64,000 nt of DNA from Brevundimonas vesicularis (GTDB lineage: Bacteria > Pseudomonadota > Alphaproteobacteria > Caulobacterales > Caulobacteraceae). Both the position numbers and the translations under genes were made by a program. Every line of letters begins with the position of its first letter. Position 1 is the stretch's first letter. Below the pieces are notes generated by a model. That model saw nothing but the letters and a program-made list of their open reading frames with translations. It was not told the origin of the DNA and searched no databases. The stretch covers positions 2,418,001 through 2,482,000 of the forward strand of contig NZ_CP115671.1 in NCBI RefSeq assembly GCF_027886425.1. Direction: 5' to 3'. Shown here piece after piece: positions 35,030 through 43,369 of this stretch.

Positions 35030-36218
35030 GGGTCTTCAGCCGCGCCTCATGCCCCTCGGCAGGGAAATCGTCAGCGACCCAACCGTCCTCGAACGCCTTC
35101 AACACCCGCCCAGTCTCCGGCCCCGGCTTCAGGCCCAGAAGCGCCAGATCGTGGCCCCCGACCGGCATCTTGGGCGGCGACCAGTCGGCGGCCAGCGCCC
35201 GCAGCCGCGCGCCATCGCCCCGTCCGGCCGCCTCGGCGCGCATCAGCCGATCCTCGAACACCCTGCGTCCCAACCTGTAGATCGCCGCCCGCGCCTCGGC
35301 GTCGCTCATCGTCGGCGAAACGGCAGGCCCGTCCGCCACCGCCGCCGCCAGCCGATCTCGCACCGCGTTCGACAATCTCAGACCACCCGCGATCTCCGTC
35401 ACAGCCCCCGCATCGGCCGGAAGCAAGGCCGACACCCGCATCACCGGATCGTCGGTCAGGTCACACATCGCCTCGAACAGCGCTAGCGGTTGCGCCTGCG
35501 GCAGCGCTTGAGCCAGCACGCCGGTCTCGGCCATCGCCCGCACCGCCGCACGCGGATCGGGCGCCGCCAGCAGTTTCAACACCTCCTTGGACACCCGCTC
35601 GGCCGACAGCTGCGCCATGCCGCCCTTCAGCGCCGCGCACGCCGCCAATCCGACCGCGTCCGGCTCACCCCGCCCGTACCAGGCGTAGAACCGGAAGAAG
35701 CGCAGGATGCGTAAGTAGTCCTCGCGGATGCGCGTCTCCGCCTGTCCGACGAAAACGATGCGTCCCGCCGCCGCATCCTCCAACCCGCCGCCGGTTGGAT
35801 CGTACACCGTCCCTGCCGCATCGGCGTAAAGGGCGTTCAGTCGGAAATCCCGCCGCGCCGCATCCTCGGCCCAGTCCTCGGTGAAGGCGACCACCGCGCG
35901 GCGCCCGTCCGTCTCCACATCACGACGCAGGGTCGTGATCTCATAGGGACGCCGCTCCGACACGCCCGTCACCGTGCCGTGCTCGACGCCGGTCGGCACG
36001 GCCTTCAACCCCGCCGCCTTCAGCGCTGCGATGGTCTCTTCAGGCCGCAGGCGCGTGGCGATGTCGATGTCGTCGACGGGCTGCCACAGCAGACTATTCC
36101 TCACGCAGCCGCCCACGAACCGTGCGCAGCCCGCACCGCCCGCCGCTTCCAGCGCCCGCATCACCGCCCGCGTCGCCTGGCTTTCCAGCCAGGGCTGTCC
36201 CTTCACAGAGACGCTCAT
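35004..36218 (-). CDS. cca: CCA tRNA nucleotidyltransferase / poly(A) polymerase family
   Basis: 404 aa class II nucleotidyltransferase. The N-terminal catalytic head has RFVGGCVRNSLL and DDIDIATRL (metal-binding aspartates), EHGTVTGV and EDAARRDFRLNALY with the (R/D)RRD-type motif; then the neck element REDYLRILRFFRFYAWYG. It adds or repairs the 3' CCA of tRNA, possibly also adding A tails. The start overlaps the Nudix gene stop by 4 bp (ATGA), placing it third in a DUF1285-Nudix-cca operon seen in other alphaproteobacteria. Confidence 0.95.
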   Translation of the reverse strand: MSVSVKGQPWLESQATRAVMRALEAAGGAGCARFVGGCVRNSLLWQPVDDIDIATRLRPEETIAALKAAGLKAVPTGVEHGTVTGVSERRPYEITTLRRDVETDGRRAVVAFTEDWAEDAARRDFRLNALYADAAGTVYDPTGGGLEDAAAGRIVFVGQAETRIREDYLRILRFFRFYAWYGRGEPDAVGLAACAALKGGMAQLSAERVSKEVLKLLAAPDPRAAVRAMAETGVLAQALPQAQPLALFEAMCDLTDDPVMRVSALLPADAGAVTEIAGGLRLSNAVRDRLAAAVADGPAVSPTMSDAEARAAIYRLGRRVFEDRLMRAEAAGRGDGARLRALAADWSPPKMPVGGHDLALLGLKPGPETGRVLKAFEDGWVADDFPAEGHEARLKTLIAAAERG

Positions 36219-36877
36219 GCCGCATCCTCATCGGCCGCCGCCTCTGGCACAGCCTCGTCGCCATACAGCCGCACGTGCAACGCCTTCAGAATCCCCGCCG
36301 TCACGCCCCAGATGTAGCGCTCGCCCCAGGGCATGGCCCAGAACCAGCGCCGCAAGCCTTCATCCAGATCGTAAAAGTCGCGACGGTGGTTGGCGGCGTC
36401 CATCAGAAAGTCCCACGGCGTTTCGAACACCTCGGCGACCTCGTCCGGCGACGGCGTCGTGACCGGCGCCTCGCGCAGCCAGCCGATAACCGGGGTGACC
36501 AGAAATCCGGTCCCCGTCTCATAGGCGTCCGACAGGCCCAGCACCTCGACCGCCGCCGGGTCCAGCGCCACCTCCTCGTCCGCCTCACGCAGCGCCGCCT
36601 GAACTGCGGTCTCGCCAGGATCCAGCCGACCGCCTGGGAAGGCGATCTGCCCCGTGTGCCGCGCCAGGGTGTCCGCGCGCCGCGTCAGCAGCACGGTCGC
36701 CCCCTCGGGCCGCGCCACGATGGGGATCAGCACCGCCGCCGGCCGAAGCTCCTTGGCCGTCCGTGTCGCCTGCGGATTTAGGTCGAAGTCTGACCGCGCC
36801 GCGACCAGTTCAGGCCGCCACGTCTCGACCGGCGCCAGCCGATCGACCAGCCGCGCCCTTAAGGTCTCCAGGCTCAC
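36215..36877 (-). CDS. Nudix hydrolase, CoA pyrophosphatase type
   Basis: 220 aa. The Nudix box GGRLDPGETAVQAALREADEEVALD is complete, and the UPF0035/CoA-pyrophosphatase signature LLTRRADTLARHTGQIAFPGG precedes it. Such enzymes cut CoA and its derivatives or similar dinucleotide phosphates as housecleaning. The GTG start at 36875-36877 overlaps the DUF1285 stop (GTGA), and its stop overlaps cca. Cytoplasmic. Confidence 0.92.
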   Translation of the reverse strand: MSLETLRARLVDRLAPVETWRPELVAARSDFDLNPQATRTAKELRPAAVLIPIVARPEGATVLLTRRADTLARHTGQIAFPGGRLDPGETAVQAALREADEEVALDPAAVEVLGLSDAYETGTGFLVTPVIGWLREAPVTTPSPDEVAEVFETPWDFLMDAANHRRDFYDLDEGLRRWFWAMPWGERYIWGVTAGILKALHVRLYGDEAVPEAAADEDAA

Positions 36878-37419
36878 GTCACCGCGCCCAGCGAGAAGAC
36901 TTGGCCGCCTGACCGAACGACCAATCGTCCATCGACCTCTTGGGCCATCTCGACCATTTCATAGAAGACCGACCGCGCGATGCGCGCCCACAGATCGTGG
37001 CGCACATGAATGCGCGGCGCCGGCTCGCCCGTCGTCGGATCGGTTTCGACGACGATGGGATCCGCTTCGCTGGCCCTCACCTCGTCGCCGACATCGGTGG
37101 TGAAAATCAGGGCGTCGCCCTCCCGACGCATCGCGACAGCCCGGAACGGCAAATCCTCGACGGTGATCTTCAGCTTTTCGACCGGCGTGACCAGGTGATA
37201 GCCGTCCGGCTCCTTCCTCAGCACCGTCGAGAACAGCCGCACCAGTTCCCTGCGGCCAATGGGCGAGCCTTCGTGCATCCAGACGCCGTCCGCCCGGATG
37301 ACGATATCGATGTCGCCGCAATGCTCGGGATGCCAGAGGTGGACCGGCGGCAACCCCTTGCCGGGCGCCTGTTTGGCCGCCTCGGCGACAGCGTTCAGTC
37401 CTGACTTGGGATTATCCAT
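36874..37419 (-). CDS. DUF1285 domain protein
   Basis: 181 aa. DUF1285 pattern: PPVHLWHPEHCGDIDIVIRADGVWMHEGSPIGRRELVRLFSTVLRKEPDGYHLVTPVEKLKI ... DLPFRAVAM. No catalytic motif is known. It is the first gene of the operon with the Nudix and cca genes, both joined by 4-bp overlaps, and so has a likely link to nucleotide or RNA metabolism (inference). ATG at 37417-37419. Confidence 0.92.
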   Translation of the reverse strand: MDNPKSGLNAVAEAAKQAPGKGLPPVHLWHPEHCGDIDIVIRADGVWMHEGSPIGRRELVRLFSTVLRKEPDGYHLVTPVEKLKITVEDLPFRAVAMRREGDALIFTTDVGDEVRASEADPIVVETDPTTGEPAPRIHVRHDLWARIARSVFYEMVEMAQEVDGRLVVRSGGQVFSLGAVT

Positions 37420-37457
37420 CCCCCTGACTTAAGCCCCGCGAACCGGGCGGGAAAGGG

Positions 37458-37952
37458 TCAGCCGATGCGAACCGAGCCCGAAACCTGATCCACGCCGGTC
37501 CCCAGCCACAGAACACGACGACGATCCACAGGTCCGGGCAGGATCGCCTCAGGCGCAGGGGCGAATCCGAACCGCTCGAAATAGGCCGCGTCCCCGACCA
37601 GCAGCACGCCGCCGACGTCCAGCGTCCGTGCCTGATCCACGCATGCCTGAACCAGTTCGGCGCCCAGTCCGTCGCTCCGGCGACCGGCGTCCACCGCGAT
37701 CGGTCCCAAAAAGAGCGCCGGGGTGTCTCCAACCACGACCGGCCATAGCCGCACCGAGCCCACCACGTCCCCGTCGCGCTTCACGACAAAGCCCGCGCTT
37801 GGCTGCGAGCCTTCACGCAGACGCTCGGCCGTCTTGGCAAACCGTCCCGGCCCGAAGGCCGCCATGACCATTGCATCCACGCCTTCGGCGTCGGTCGCAG
37901 TCTCGGCTTCGACACGGCTTACGGCCGGAGGTATGGAAAGGGCGTGCGACAT
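37458..37952 (-). CDS. GNAT family N-acetyltransferase
   Basis: 164 aa. GNAT fold elements: AGFVVKRDGDVVGSVRLWPV (beta-strands), then FLGPIAVDAGRRSDGLGAELVQACVDQAR, matching the acetyl-CoA binding motif A (RxxGxG/A form, here RRSDGLGAEL), and LLVGDAAYFERFGFAP. It resembles YhbS-type acetyltransferases. Substrate unknown. The ATG at 37950-37952 was chosen over a GTG 12 bp upstream. Confidence 0.88.
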   Translation of the reverse strand: MSHALSIPPAVSRVEAETATDAEGVDAMVMAAFGPGRFAKTAERLREGSQPSAGFVVKRDGDVVGSVRLWPVVVGDTPALFLGPIAVDAGRRSDGLGAELVQACVDQARTLDVGGVLLVGDAAYFERFGFAPAPEAILPGPVDRRRVLWLGTGVDQVSGSVRIG

Positions 37953-38012
37953 TGGCGCGCGCACCTAGAAGCAAAGCTGCGCCAAATCAAGGCAAGGCCT
38001 TGCGACGACCGC

Positions 38013-38786
38013 TTAACCCGCCTTCGAAAAGTCCGGCGCCCGCTTCTGCGTAAAGGCCATGAAGGCCTCCATCGCTTCGGGGCTCTTCATCTGAGAGCCG
38101 AAGGCTTCACCCTCCCGCTGCATCAGCGCCCATAGACCTTCTGCGTCACGCATCAGCCGTTTGGTCTTGCGGATCGAGTTGGGCGCGCGGGCCGCCACTT
38201 TGGCCGCCAGGTCCGCCGCCGTCGCCTCGACCTGATCGGCCGGGACTGCGCAATTGGCGATGCCCCAGGCCAGGGCCGTCCGGCCATCCAGCGGCTCGCC
38301 CAGCGCAAACAGTTCGAAGGCCCGCTGATGACCGATCACGGCCGGCAACAACAGGCTGGACGCCGCCTCCGGCGCCAGGGCCAGATTGACGAAGGGCACG
38401 GACAGCAGCGCATCTTCGGCCACCACCACCAGATCGCAGTGCAGCAGCATGGTTAGGCCGATCCCGACCGCGCGTCCCTTCACGGCAGCCACAGCCGGCT
38501 TGTCCAGATCCGCCAACGCCTTCAGGAAACGAAACACAGGCATGTCGCCCGGCCCCGCCCCTTGCGAGCCCAGGGCGATGAAGTCCTGAATGTCGTTGCC
38601 GGCCGAGAAGCTGTCGCCCTCCGCGCGCAGCAGCAGCACCCGCACCGCATCGTCGGTCCGCGCCCGCTCCGTCGCCTCGGCCAAGGCCGAATACATGGCC
38701 TGGGTGATGGCGTTCTTCTTGTCGGCCCGGTCCAGGGTGACGGTCAGGACGCCGTCGGCCAGTTCGCTGCGGATATGTTCGCTCAC
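38013..38786 (-). CDS. Enoyl-CoA hydratase/isomerase family protein
   Basis: 257 aa crotonase-fold enzyme. The oxyanion-hole segments are visible: EGDSFSAGNDIQDF and KGRAVGIGLTMLLHCDLVVVAEDALLSVPFVNLALAPEAASSLLLP. The LALAPEAAS pattern is closer to isomerase/EchA members than to classical EchA1 hydratase. The likely start is GTG at 38784-38786, which overlaps the stop of the MBL gene (GTGA) and has GAGGAAACGAC upstream. Substrate not determined; the gene pairs with the MBL-fold gene. Confidence 0.9.
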   Translation of the reverse strand: MSEHIRSELADGVLTVTLDRADKKNAITQAMYSALAEATERARTDDAVRVLLLRAEGDSFSAGNDIQDFIALGSQGAGPGDMPVFRFLKALADLDKPAVAAVKGRAVGIGLTMLLHCDLVVVAEDALLSVPFVNLALAPEAASSLLLPAVIGHQRAFELFALGEPLDGRTALAWGIANCAVPADQVEATAADLAAKVAARAPNSIRKTKRLMRDAEGLWALMQREGEAFGSQMKSPEAMEAFMAFTQKRAPDFSKAG

Positions 38787-39868
38787 GTCGTTTCCTCGTC
38801 CTGTGCGACGGCGCTCCACCAGTCGACGCCGCTCTCGTCCCGCTTCCGCGTCGCGCGGCCGCGTTTTTCCAGATAGTTCAGGTGCGCCTGGGCCTCGCCC
38901 GTGGCCATGCCCAGCACCCCGTCCCCGACCGCTCGACCGAAGACGGCGGAGAAGCTGTCGATCACCCTAGACGGTTGACGCAACGTCCGCTCAAGCCGTT
39001 TCAGCGCCACCTCATGCCCCCGCTTTAGAGCGTCGAGCCGCGCATGAACGCCGTAGAAGGGCTCGCCATGCGCCGGCAGGACGAAAGCGCCCTCCGGCAA
39101 CATCCCCCTCAGCTTATCCAGCGAGTCCATCCAGTCGCCCAGCGGATCGGCTTCAGGCTCTGTCGACCAGACCGAAACATTAGACGAAATGCGAGGCAGG
39201 ATCTGATCTCCGGCGATGAAGACGTCGTCCGACCGCCGCCACAGGCAGACATGTTCCGGGCTGTGGCCTGACCCGACGACCACCGTCCAATCGTCGCCGT
39301 CGATCTGAACGATGTCGCCGTCGGACAGTCGCAGATAGCTGCGCGGCATTGTCGCCACGCCCTTGCCGAACCCGCCGTATTCCGCCCGCCAGCGCGCGAT
39401 CTGCTCATCGTTCCACCCGGCCGCACGATAGTGGCGCTCGCCGTCCGCAGGCGCATCACCCGCCTCCTCGGCCATCAGCATCCTGGCGGTCACATACTCC
39501 AGTCGCGACATCAGCAACGGCGCGCCCGACCGCTCACATAGCCAGCCCGCCAAGCCGATATGGTCGGGATGCATATGGGTGCAGATCAATCGCGTCACGG
39601 GCCTGCCGCCTAGCGCCGCATCCAACGCCGTCTCCCACGCTGCGATGGTCGCCGCGGTCTTTAGTCCCGTATCGACAACGACCCAGCCGTCGCCGTCCCG
39701 GATCGCATAGACATTCACATGGTCCAGCTGAAACGGGAGGGCGAACCTCAGCCACAGCACGCCGGGCGCGACCTCGATCGCCTCGCCCGCGCCGGGCACG
39801 GCGTCGAACGGATAGGTCAGGCCCCGCCCATCCTTCGCGGCCGTCGCCGACGCCGTTCCATCAGCCAA
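38783..39868 (-). CDS. MBL-fold metallohydrolase
   Basis: About 361 aa (391 if the GTG at 39956-39958 is used). Metallo-beta-lactamase fold motif THMHPDHIGLAGWL (HxHxDH), with further metal ligands in SGHSPEH, IAGDQILP and LPAHGEPF. The C-terminal winged-helix-like region (LGMATGEAQAHLNYLEKRGRA) is common to glyoxalase-II-like MBL proteins of this group. The TTG at 39866-39868 has GGAG at 6-bp spacing and leaves 121 bp for the divergent promoter; the upstream GTG has no RBS. The gene is translationally coupled to the enoyl-CoA hydratase gene, so a CoA-thioester or lactone substrate is conceivable. Confidence 0.85.
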   Translation of the reverse strand: MADGTASATAAKDGRGLTYPFDAVPGAGEAIEVAPGVLWLRFALPFQLDHVNVYAIRDGDGWVVVDTGLKTAATIAAWETALDAALGGRPVTRLICTHMHPDHIGLAGWLCERSGAPLLMSRLEYVTARMLMAEEAGDAPADGERHYRAAGWNDEQIARWRAEYGGFGKGVATMPRSYLRLSDGDIVQIDGDDWTVVVGSGHSPEHVCLWRRSDDVFIAGDQILPRISSNVSVWSTEPEADPLGDWMDSLDKLRGMLPEGAFVLPAHGEPFYGVHARLDALKRGHEVALKRLERTLRQPSRVIDSFSAVFGRAVGDGVLGMATGEAQAHLNYLEKRGRATRKRDESGVDWWSAVAQDEETT

Positions 39869-39989
39869 GTCAGTCTCCAATCGAAACGCGCAGATACTTA
39901 GCCCGCGTCCCTCGCCGCCGTCCACACTCGCCTTGACCGCGTGCCAATACGACGTCACGTAGTCGGTAGTGAGAAATCTGGGTGTCGAT

Positions 39990-40958
39990 ATGAAAGCTCG
40001 AATATTCGCCGCAGCGACAGCGCTCGTTTTCAGCGCGATTTCCGTGTCTGCCTTTGCGCAAACGACGCCGTCAACGGGGTATGGGCCTGCAGGATCTCGA
40101 AACGGGATCGAAGCCCCCAGCGAACGGGTGACACCGTCGCGTGTTCAGCGCCCCAGCAACAACCAACCGCGACGCGAGCGTCAACCGGCACCGCCCACGG
40201 CAGAAGAGATTTTGGCGGCCGCGCAGCAACAAGCCACCTTGGCCAGCGCCAACTGTCAGGTCAGTGAAGCCAAGCTGCTTGGGCAAACCGCCGACAAGAC
40301 GTCGGTGTATGAGGTAGCCTGCGCCACGGGTCCTGGCTTCATCATCGAATCGAAGACACCACCGTCCGCGACCAGCTGCATTGCACTCGCCTATTCGGCG
40401 CGCGTGGCACGGGAACGCGATCCCGCCGCCGATGTCGGCCTGCAATGCACGATCGCCGCCAACACGGACACCGACAAGTTCTTGCGCGAGTACGCCCAAC
40501 AGGCCGGCGTTCCTTGTGCGGTCGATCAGACCAAGGTGCTGGGACAGTCAAACGGCGGTGTTGTCGTCTACGAAATCGGGTGTTCCGACGGTCCGGGCTT
40601 CTGGATCAGGCAAGACGCCGGCGTTTGGAGCAAGACGCCGTGCCTTCAGGTCCTGGCCGAGAACGGCGCCTGCGAATTCACGACCACGGCCGAAAACGCC
40701 AACTACGTGAAAACGCTCCTCGCTGGCTCGGAAGCCGCATCCTGCAACGTCGTCGAAGCCCGTCTGATGGGGCAGAACGCAAACGGCATGTTCTATGAAG
40801 CCAAGTGTGAAGGGGCCGATGGCGTCATCGCCCGCGTGAACGCCGAAAACGCGGTTCAGCAAATCTACCCTTGCGTCACGGCCCAGCGGATCGGCGGCGG
40901 CTGCAAGCTGACGACGGCTCCGGCCACTGCTGCGGCACCCGCCGGCGGTCGCCTCTAA
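39990..40958 (+). CDS. Secreted protein with three four-cysteine repeats
   Basis: 322 aa. The signal peptide MKARIFAAATALVFSAISVSAFA is cleaved before Gln24. A Pro/Arg-rich linker (to about residue 75) is followed by three repeats of about 80 residues with the pattern C-x(5)-[AT]-[KR]-x-[LM]-GQ ... YE-x(2)-C-x(2)-[GA] ... C ... C. Cysteines are at 89, 111, 130, 153; 176, 198, 218, 228; and 252, 273, 295, 305, so probably six disulfides. The family is not recognised. ATG 39990 was chosen because it starts the signal peptide; a GTG at 39969 would add seven residues. An intrinsic terminator follows. Confidence 0.85.
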   Translation: MKARIFAAATALVFSAISVSAFAQTTPSTGYGPAGSRNGIEAPSERVTPSRVQRPSNNQPRRERQPAPPTAEEILAAAQQQATLASANCQVSEAKLLGQTADKTSVYEVACATGPGFIIESKTPPSATSCIALAYSARVARERDPAADVGLQCTIAANTDTDKFLREYAQQAGVPCAVDQTKVLGQSNGGVVVYEIGCSDGPGFWIRQDAGVWSKTPCLQVLAENGACEFTTTAENANYVKTLLAGSEAASCNVVEARLMGQNANGMFYEAKCEGADGVIARVNAENAVQQIYPCVTAQRIGGGCKLTTAPATAAAPAGGRL

Positions 40959-40978
40959 GCCAGCCAAAAGACTGATCG

Positions 40979-41015
40979 AAGGGCCGTCGGAGCGATCCGG
41001 CGGCCCTTTTCTTTT
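40979..41015 (+). terminator. Intrinsic terminator of the cysteine-repeat gene
   Basis: AAGGGCCGTCGG-AGCGAT-CCGGCGGCCCTT (one G-T mismatch) followed by TTCTTTT, 20 bp after the stop codon. Confidence 0.85.
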
Positions 41016-41059
41016 GCGCCCTCTTTTCCAAAACCGAGACGCAGCCTAGCGTCGCCGTC

Positions 41060-41845
41060 ATGCGCATCGCCACCTGGAACGTGAACTCCGTCAACGCCCG
41101 CCTGCCCACCGTGCTGGCGTGGCTGGAGCAGGCCACCCCCGACGTCGCCTGTTTCCAGGAGATCAAATGCGTGGACGAGAAGTTCCCGCGCGAGGCCTTC
41201 GAGAGCCTGGGTTACAATGTCGAGACCCACGGGCAGAAGAGCTACAACGGCGTCGCCCTGCTGTCGAAATACCCATTGTCCGACATCCGGCGCAGCCTGC
41301 CTGGCGACGAGACTGACGAACAGGCGCGCTACATCGAGGCGCTGGTCGAGGCGCCCCGGCCCATTCGCGTGGGCGCCCTCTATCTGCCGAACGGCAATCC
41401 GATCGGGACCGTGAAGTTCGATTACAAGCTGGCCTGGTTTGATCGGTTGAATCGCCATGCCCAGGATCTGCTGGCGTTTGAGGAGCCGCTGGCCCTGTGC
41501 GGCGACTACAACGTCATCCCCGAGGCCGAGGACGCCAAGAACCCGGCCGCCTGGACCGACGACGCCCTGTTCCAGCCTCAGAGCCGTCAGGCTTTCCGAG
41601 CGCTGAAGCACCTGGGCCTGGCCGACGCGCACGAGATCGGCGGCGAACCCGCTGGCGCCTACACTTTCTGGGACTATCAGGCCGGCGCCTGGCAGCGTGA
41701 CCATGGCATCCGTATCGACTTCGCCCTGTTGTCGCCCCAGGCCGCCGACCGGTTCCGGGGGATCGAGACCCATCGCGACGCCCGGGACATGGAAAAACCC
41801 AGCGACCACGTTCCCGTGGTTGTCGATCTCGATCTGGAGGCCTGA
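41060..41845 (+). CDS. xthA: Exodeoxyribonuclease III
   Basis: 261 aa. AP endonuclease/exonuclease III family: MRIATWNVNSVNARLP, DVACFQEIKCVDEKFP (metal-binding Glu), SYNGVALLSKYPL, LCGDYNVIPEAEDAKNP, QRDHGIRIDFALLS and PSDHVPVV (catalytic Asp-His). It cleaves abasic sites and degrades 3' ends in base-excision repair. A 171-aa hypothetical gene follows 5 bp downstream. Confidence 0.96.
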   Translation: MRIATWNVNSVNARLPTVLAWLEQATPDVACFQEIKCVDEKFPREAFESLGYNVETHGQKSYNGVALLSKYPLSDIRRSLPGDETDEQARYIEALVEAPRPIRVGALYLPNGNPIGTVKFDYKLAWFDRLNRHAQDLLAFEEPLALCGDYNVIPEAEDAKNPAAWTDDALFQPQSRQAFRALKHLGLADAHEIGGEPAGAYTFWDYQAGAWQRDHGIRIDFALLSPQAADRFRGIETHRDARDMEKPSDHVPVVVDLDLEA

Positions 41846-41850
41846 CGACC

Positions 41851-42366
41851 ATGGCCGACGTCTTGCGGGTGGTTTTGCTGATCGCCCTCGCGGCGGCCCT
41901 GCTGACGACCCTGGCTCTGGCGTTGTCGTGGTGGATGGAGCCGCCACGCCGCCTGCACCGCGCCATGCTCAAGACCCTGGGCGCCGCGCCAGAGGTCGAG
42001 GCCTTGTCGCCGGGCGAAGGTCGCGCCTGCGCCCTGAACTTCGACGTCGAACAGGTGGTCGTGCTGTGGGCCAACGGCGCCCATGGCCTGGTCTATGCCT
42101 TCGATGAGGTCGAGGGGGGCGAAATCATCGTCGACGGCCACGTCGTCGCCCGCATTCGCCGGGGCGAGGCGCGCAAGTCGCTGGACGTCCTGGCCCCCGA
42201 CGCCGAACAGGTCGTGCTGCGCCTGATGTTCGCCGACGCCCGCCACCCGGAGTTCGAACTGGCCCTGTGGGACGCCGCCCTGCCCGTCCAGACCGGCTCG
42301 CCGGGCGAGGCGCTTCGTCTCGGCCGCCGCTGGTTGTCGCATCTGGAGGCCCTGCTGAAGGGCTGA
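41851..42366 (+). CDS. Membrane-anchored protein of unknown function downstream of xthA
   Basis: 171 aa. A single N-terminal transmembrane helix (about residues 6-28, VVLLIALAAALLTTLALALSWWM) is followed by a soluble domain with no recognised motif (ALNFDVEQVVVLWANGAHGLVYAFDEVEGGEIIVDGHVVARIRRGEARKSLD). It is only 5 bp after xthA, so they are co-transcribed. A 9-bp inverted repeat (ACGCCGCAT/ATGCGGCGT, 42368-42404) right after the stop may be a weak terminator. Confidence 0.75.
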   Translation: MADVLRVVLLIALAAALLTTLALALSWWMEPPRRLHRAMLKTLGAAPEVEALSPGEGRACALNFDVEQVVVLWANGAHGLVYAFDEVEGGEIIVDGHVVARIRRGEARKSLDVLAPDAEQVVLRLMFADARHPEFELALWDAALPVQTGSPGEALRLGRRWLSHLEALLKG

Positions 42367-42454
42367 GACGCCGCATGGGCCTTTCAGTCGCCGCGATGCG
42401 GCGTTAGAAGCCCGGCTCACTCCTAACCGACACGCCTTTATCAGGGAGGCCGCC

Positions 42455-43360
42455 TTGGCCCGCCTTTTCGACGCCTATATCGTCGCTGACTGGACCGCCG
42501 CCGAAACCAAGAAGCTCGGCGACACCTCGCTGTGGATCGGCGTGGCCAAGCGCGACGTGCGTTTCCGCCTCTATACCGAGACGCACAATGTCGCGACCCG
42601 GGCCGAGGGCGAAGCCCTGCTGGCCTCAATCCTGGCGGACCACAGAAAGCGCGGCGACCGGGTGCTGGTCGGCCTGGACTTCAACTTCGGTTATCCCGTC
42701 GGCACGGCCGCGCGGCTGAAGTTGGACGGAACCCCGTGGCAAGCCATGTGGAAATTCATCGCCTCGAACGTCGTGGATAAGGCCGACAACACCAACAACC
42801 GCTATCAGGTCGCGGCCAAGATGAACCGGCTGATGACCGACGAGGCCTGGCCTCTGTGGGGCGCGCCGGCCAAACAGGCCCAGCGCTGGTTGACCACGAC
42901 CAAACCGCCCGCAGGCTCCGGCGCCGACATTCCTGAGTTCCGCGCCACCGAAAACGCGGCTCGCAAGGGCCGGCTTCAGCCCAAGAGCGTGTGGCAGATG
43001 CACGGCGCCGGCGCCGTGGGCGGCCAGACCCTGGTCGGCATCCCGGCTGTGCGGCGGCTCCTGGAAAGCCTCGGCCCGTCAGGCGCCGTGTGGCCCTTCG
43101 GCACCGGCTGGCGCGCGCTGACGCCCGATGACGTGGAACCCTTGTCGGCACTGGTTGTCGAGGTCTGGCCTTCGATGCACGAGACCAAGCTTCAACCCGG
43201 TGAATTCAAGGACCAGGCCCAGGTCCGCTCAACGGCCGAAACCCTCGCCCGCATGGACGAGGTCGGCGACCTCGCCAAGGCCTTCGCCCCGCCCGAGGAC
43301 GCCACGCCGGAACTGATCGCCCAGGTCGAACAGGAAGAAGGCTGGATCCTGGGCGTCTAA
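42455..43360 (+). CDS. DUF429-like (RNase H-fold) hypothetical protein
   Basis: 301 aa. N-terminal DAYIVADWTAAETKKLGDTSLWIGVAKRDV and the following RVLVGLDFNFGYPVGTAARL resemble the DUF429/RNase-H-like fold (Asp-containing first strand and GxDFxFGYP segment). Similar alphaproteobacterial proteins have been annotated variously, including as cobalamin- or molybdopterin-related, without firm support. The TTG start at 42455 has AGGGAGG 6 bp upstream. Its 3' end converges with recN, 9 bp apart. Confidence 0.7.
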   Translation: MARLFDAYIVADWTAAETKKLGDTSLWIGVAKRDVRFRLYTETHNVATRAEGEALLASILADHRKRGDRVLVGLDFNFGYPVGTAARLKLDGTPWQAMWKFIASNVVDKADNTNNRYQVAAKMNRLMTDEAWPLWGAPAKQAQRWLTTTKPPAGSGADIPEFRATENAARKGRLQPKSVWQMHGAGAVGGQTLVGIPAVRRLLESLGPSGAVWPFGTGWRALTPDDVEPLSALVVEVWPSMHETKLQPGEFKDQAQVRSTAETLARMDEVGDLAKAFAPPEDATPELIAQVEQEEGWILGV

Positions 43361-43369
43361 AAAGTTCAG

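Noticed and set aside
42368..42404. 9-bp inverted repeat after the gene downstream of xthA as a terminator
   Set aside because: The loop is 19 nt and there is no T-tract; mentioned with the gene but not listed as a terminator.
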